DNA of 8,222 nucleotides from Alphaproteobacteria bacterium (GTDB lineage: Bacteria > Pseudomonadota > Alphaproteobacteria > Rhizobiales > Xanthobacteraceae): the NCBI GenBank assembly GCA_005883445.1, contig VAZL01000229.1:1-8222 (forward strand). Reading direction: 5' to 3'. Under the pieces are notes generated by a model. It saw only the letters and a program-made list of their open reading frames with translations. It was not told the origin of the DNA and did no database searches. Positions 6,828-8,222 of the stretch are shown here, one piece after another; the stretch's first letter is position 1; each line of letters starts with the position of its first letter. The position numbers and the translations under genes are program-made.

Positions 6828-6863
6828 GCCTCGCCCGCCGCTCTCTCGCGCAGCGCGCGAGGC
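6828..6863. repeat. Two overlapping, mutually exclusive inverted repeats in the divergent intergenic region
   Basis: CTCGCGC (6845-6851) pairs with GCGCGAG (6855-6861) around a three-base AGC loop. Separately, GCCTCGC (6828-6834) pairs with GCGAGGC (6857-6863). The right arms overlap at 6857-6861, so only one hairpin can form at a time. The element lies between trpG and the channel gene, about 50 bases before the latter's start. It could be regulatory or simply a chance feature of CG-rich sequence. Confidence 0.4.
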
Positions 6864-6895
6864 GAGCAAATCGGACGCCGTTCGCATTCCCGCGC

Positions 6896-6905
6896 AAGGA
6901 GGGAG
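6896..6905 (+). promoter_or_regulatory. Strong ribosome binding site of the DUF3772/MscS gene
   Basis: AAGGAGGGAG is a near-perfect Shine-Dalgarno sequence. It ends eight bases before ATG 6914 (11 bases if AAGGAGG at 6896-6902 is the pairing core). It fixes translation at 6914 although that frame is later broken, and so supports a frameshift rather than a later start. Confidence 0.75.
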
Positions 6906-6913
6906 ACGGTCTT

Positions 6914-8222
6914 ATGACGATCAGGCGCACTTGGCTTGCCCTGGGACGGCATGCCGTTTGTTTAGCCATCGCGGGCGCGTTTCTCGTTTCGGCCACGGTC
7001 GATCAAATCGTCGCTGGACGAGATCGAATCCTCCGTCGGCAGCGACGAGATCACCGCTGAAGCGCTGGCAACTTTTCGGCAAACGCTCAACACGGCGACG
7101 GACGCACTGCGGACCAAGGTCGACGAACTCGAGCCACGCACCCGCGAGGCGGAGGAGCGCTTGAAGCAGCTTGGCCCCCCGCCCGCCAAGGATGCGGCCC
7201 CCGAGAGCGCCGATATCGCCAACGAACGCGAAGAGCTCACCAAGCAATTCAGCGAACTCGATGGCGAATTGAAACAGGCTCGGGTCTTGTTGCTCAGGGT
7301 CGACCAATTGAGCGACCGTGTGTCTCAGAAACGTCATTCTCTGTACGCCAGCGAGCTGTTCGCGCGCAGTCCAACTGTGCTCGATCCTTTCTTCTGGTTG
7401 GAGACTTTCCAGGCTTTGCCGAAGGAGGTGCGGACCGCAAAGGCGCTGCTCGAAACATGGTTCGGCGAACGCGGTGATCGCCTGCGCTGGACCGCAGGCG
7501 CCTTGATCATAATTGGGGTCATTGCGCTTGCGGTCGGATTGACGCGATGGTGGTTTCCCCGCTTTGTCGCCCAACCGATGGACACGCCGTCGGCCAAAGC
7601 GTGGGCGGCCTTGTGGGTGTTCGTTTGGTTCGCGGCGCGCACGCCGTTGGCGGCCGGCGCAGCTCTGTTGGCATTTGATGCGCTAGGGCTGTTGACAGCA
7701 CGCCTTGAGCAAATCGGCGAAGGACTTGTTGCGGGCATAGCGGCCGCGACGTTCGGCCATGGCGTGGCGCGCGGACTGCTTGCGCCCAAGGAGCCCGAAC
7801 GGCGACTTGTGCAAGAAGACGACGCCACCGCGCTCTGCTTCTACAACCATCTGGTCTGGTCGGCGCGCGCACTCGGGGTCCTGGTCGTCTTGCAGGTCGT
7901 GCACAAGACCTTGTTCGCACCACTCATCATCACGGTCGCCACGAACGCGGCGTTCGCGGCGGTTACGGCCGCGTTCTTGACTCACCTCGTCATTCGCTTG
8001 GGGAAAATCAAGAAAGATCGCGGCGAGGCGCTGCTTGCCGCGTCATGGGCCCATCCACTCGGCTTGCTGATGGCTGTGTTGATCTCGCTGGCGCTCGTCG
8101 CTGGCTACGCGGGCCTGGCCGCCTTCGTAGCATTGCGGGTCATTGTCGCGGCAGCGGTATTCGGGGCGCTATACCTGCTGATGGTCATTACCCATACGCT
8201 GTTGGCGACGGTCGGCGAGCAA
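6914..8222 (+). CDS. DUF3772-containing MscS-family mechanosensitive channel, frameshifted near the start and cut by the window end
   Basis: Relatives are inner-membrane mechanosensitive channels with a periplasmic helical DUF3772 domain, extra membrane helices and a C-terminal MscS pore, about 800 residues in all. From ATG 6914 the frame gives a signal peptide (MTIRRTWLALGR, then hydrophobic AVCLAIAGAFLV) but stops at 7058. The real protein continues in another frame, open from 6966 to the end. Dropping one A from 7005-7007 joins them as ATVDQ-SSLDEIES and gives 436 residues so far. Residues about 34-140 are charged and coiled-coil-like (ELEPRTREAEERLKQLG); the DUF3772 hallmark FARSPTVLDPFFW is at 149-161. 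Hydrophobic segments lie near 192-209, 228-259, 267-289, 313-358, 380-397 and 401-430. EDDATALCFYNHL (301-313) fits the family's transmembrane linker. The MscS beta domain lies beyond the window, so the channel assignment rests on the N-terminal half. The gene diverges from trpG. The main frame has normal codon use throughout, which suggests a sequence error or very recent mutation. Confidence 0.82.

Noticed and set aside
6765..6913. Trp attenuator with leader peptide upstream of trpG
   Set aside because: No short open frame with tandem TGG codons is present on the minus strand in this interval, and the candidate promoter leaves almost no leader.
6921..7574. Minus-strand frame of 217 codons opposite the channel gene
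   Set aside because: The plus strand carries the DUF3772 signature and membrane helices in a continuous frame; the antisense frame has no family match.

Overview
The window is a stretch of high-GC alphaproteobacterial chromosome, most likely from the order Hyphomicrobiales (Rhizobiales; Bradyrhizobium/Rhodopseudomonas/Xanthobacteraceae-like). The evidence is the gene order trpG-trpD-trpC-moaC-moeA-lexA facing comEC, the close match of each protein to the forms I know from that order, and a perfect alphaproteobacterial SOS box (GTTC-N7-GTTC) upstream of lexA. The content is core metabolism and DNA maintenance. I see no prophage, insertion sequence, CRISPR array, tRNA, rRNA or toxin-antitoxin pair.

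Layout. Bases 1-136 are C-poor sequence that I cannot assign. From about 137 to 1558 (+) runs the C-terminal two thirds of a ComEC/Rec2 DNA-uptake channel whose N-terminal part is missing. LexA (1597-2298, -) converges on it. A gene-poor gap of about 240 bases holds the lexA control region and separates it from a leftward co-directional cluster: trpG (6135-6764), trpD (5109-6125), trpC (4236-5051), moaC (3743-4231) and moeA (2623-3739). Gaps between successive genes are 9, 57, 4 and 3 bases, so this reads as one operon joining the middle of tryptophan synthesis (anthranilate amidotransferase subunit, anthranilate phosphoribosyltransferase, indole-glycerol-phosphate synthase) to two molybdenum-cofactor genes. 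A 149-base divergent intergenic region follows. Then comes the 5' part of a DUF3772/MscS-type mechanosensitive channel gene (6914 to beyond the window end, +).

Working together. TrpG supplies ammonia to a TrpE that is not encoded next to it here. TrpD and TrpC carry anthranilate towards indole-glycerol phosphate, and TrpF, TrpB and TrpA must lie elsewhere. MoaC makes cyclic pyranopterin monophosphate, and MoeA would insert molybdate into molybdopterin at the other end of that pathway. LexA is autoregulated through the SOS box.

The notable feature is damage. Three of the eight genes are interrupted: comEC loses its homology abruptly at about base 137; moeA has lost about 30 codons, including the conserved GGxSVGDYD-type segment, with a net frame change near 3028; and the channel gene has a one-base frame change best explained by an extra A in the AAA run at 7005-7007. 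These may be real decay or assembly/sequencing faults. The channel lesion looks like a simple base-call error. The moeA lesion is too large for that. I did not find a previously undescribed system.
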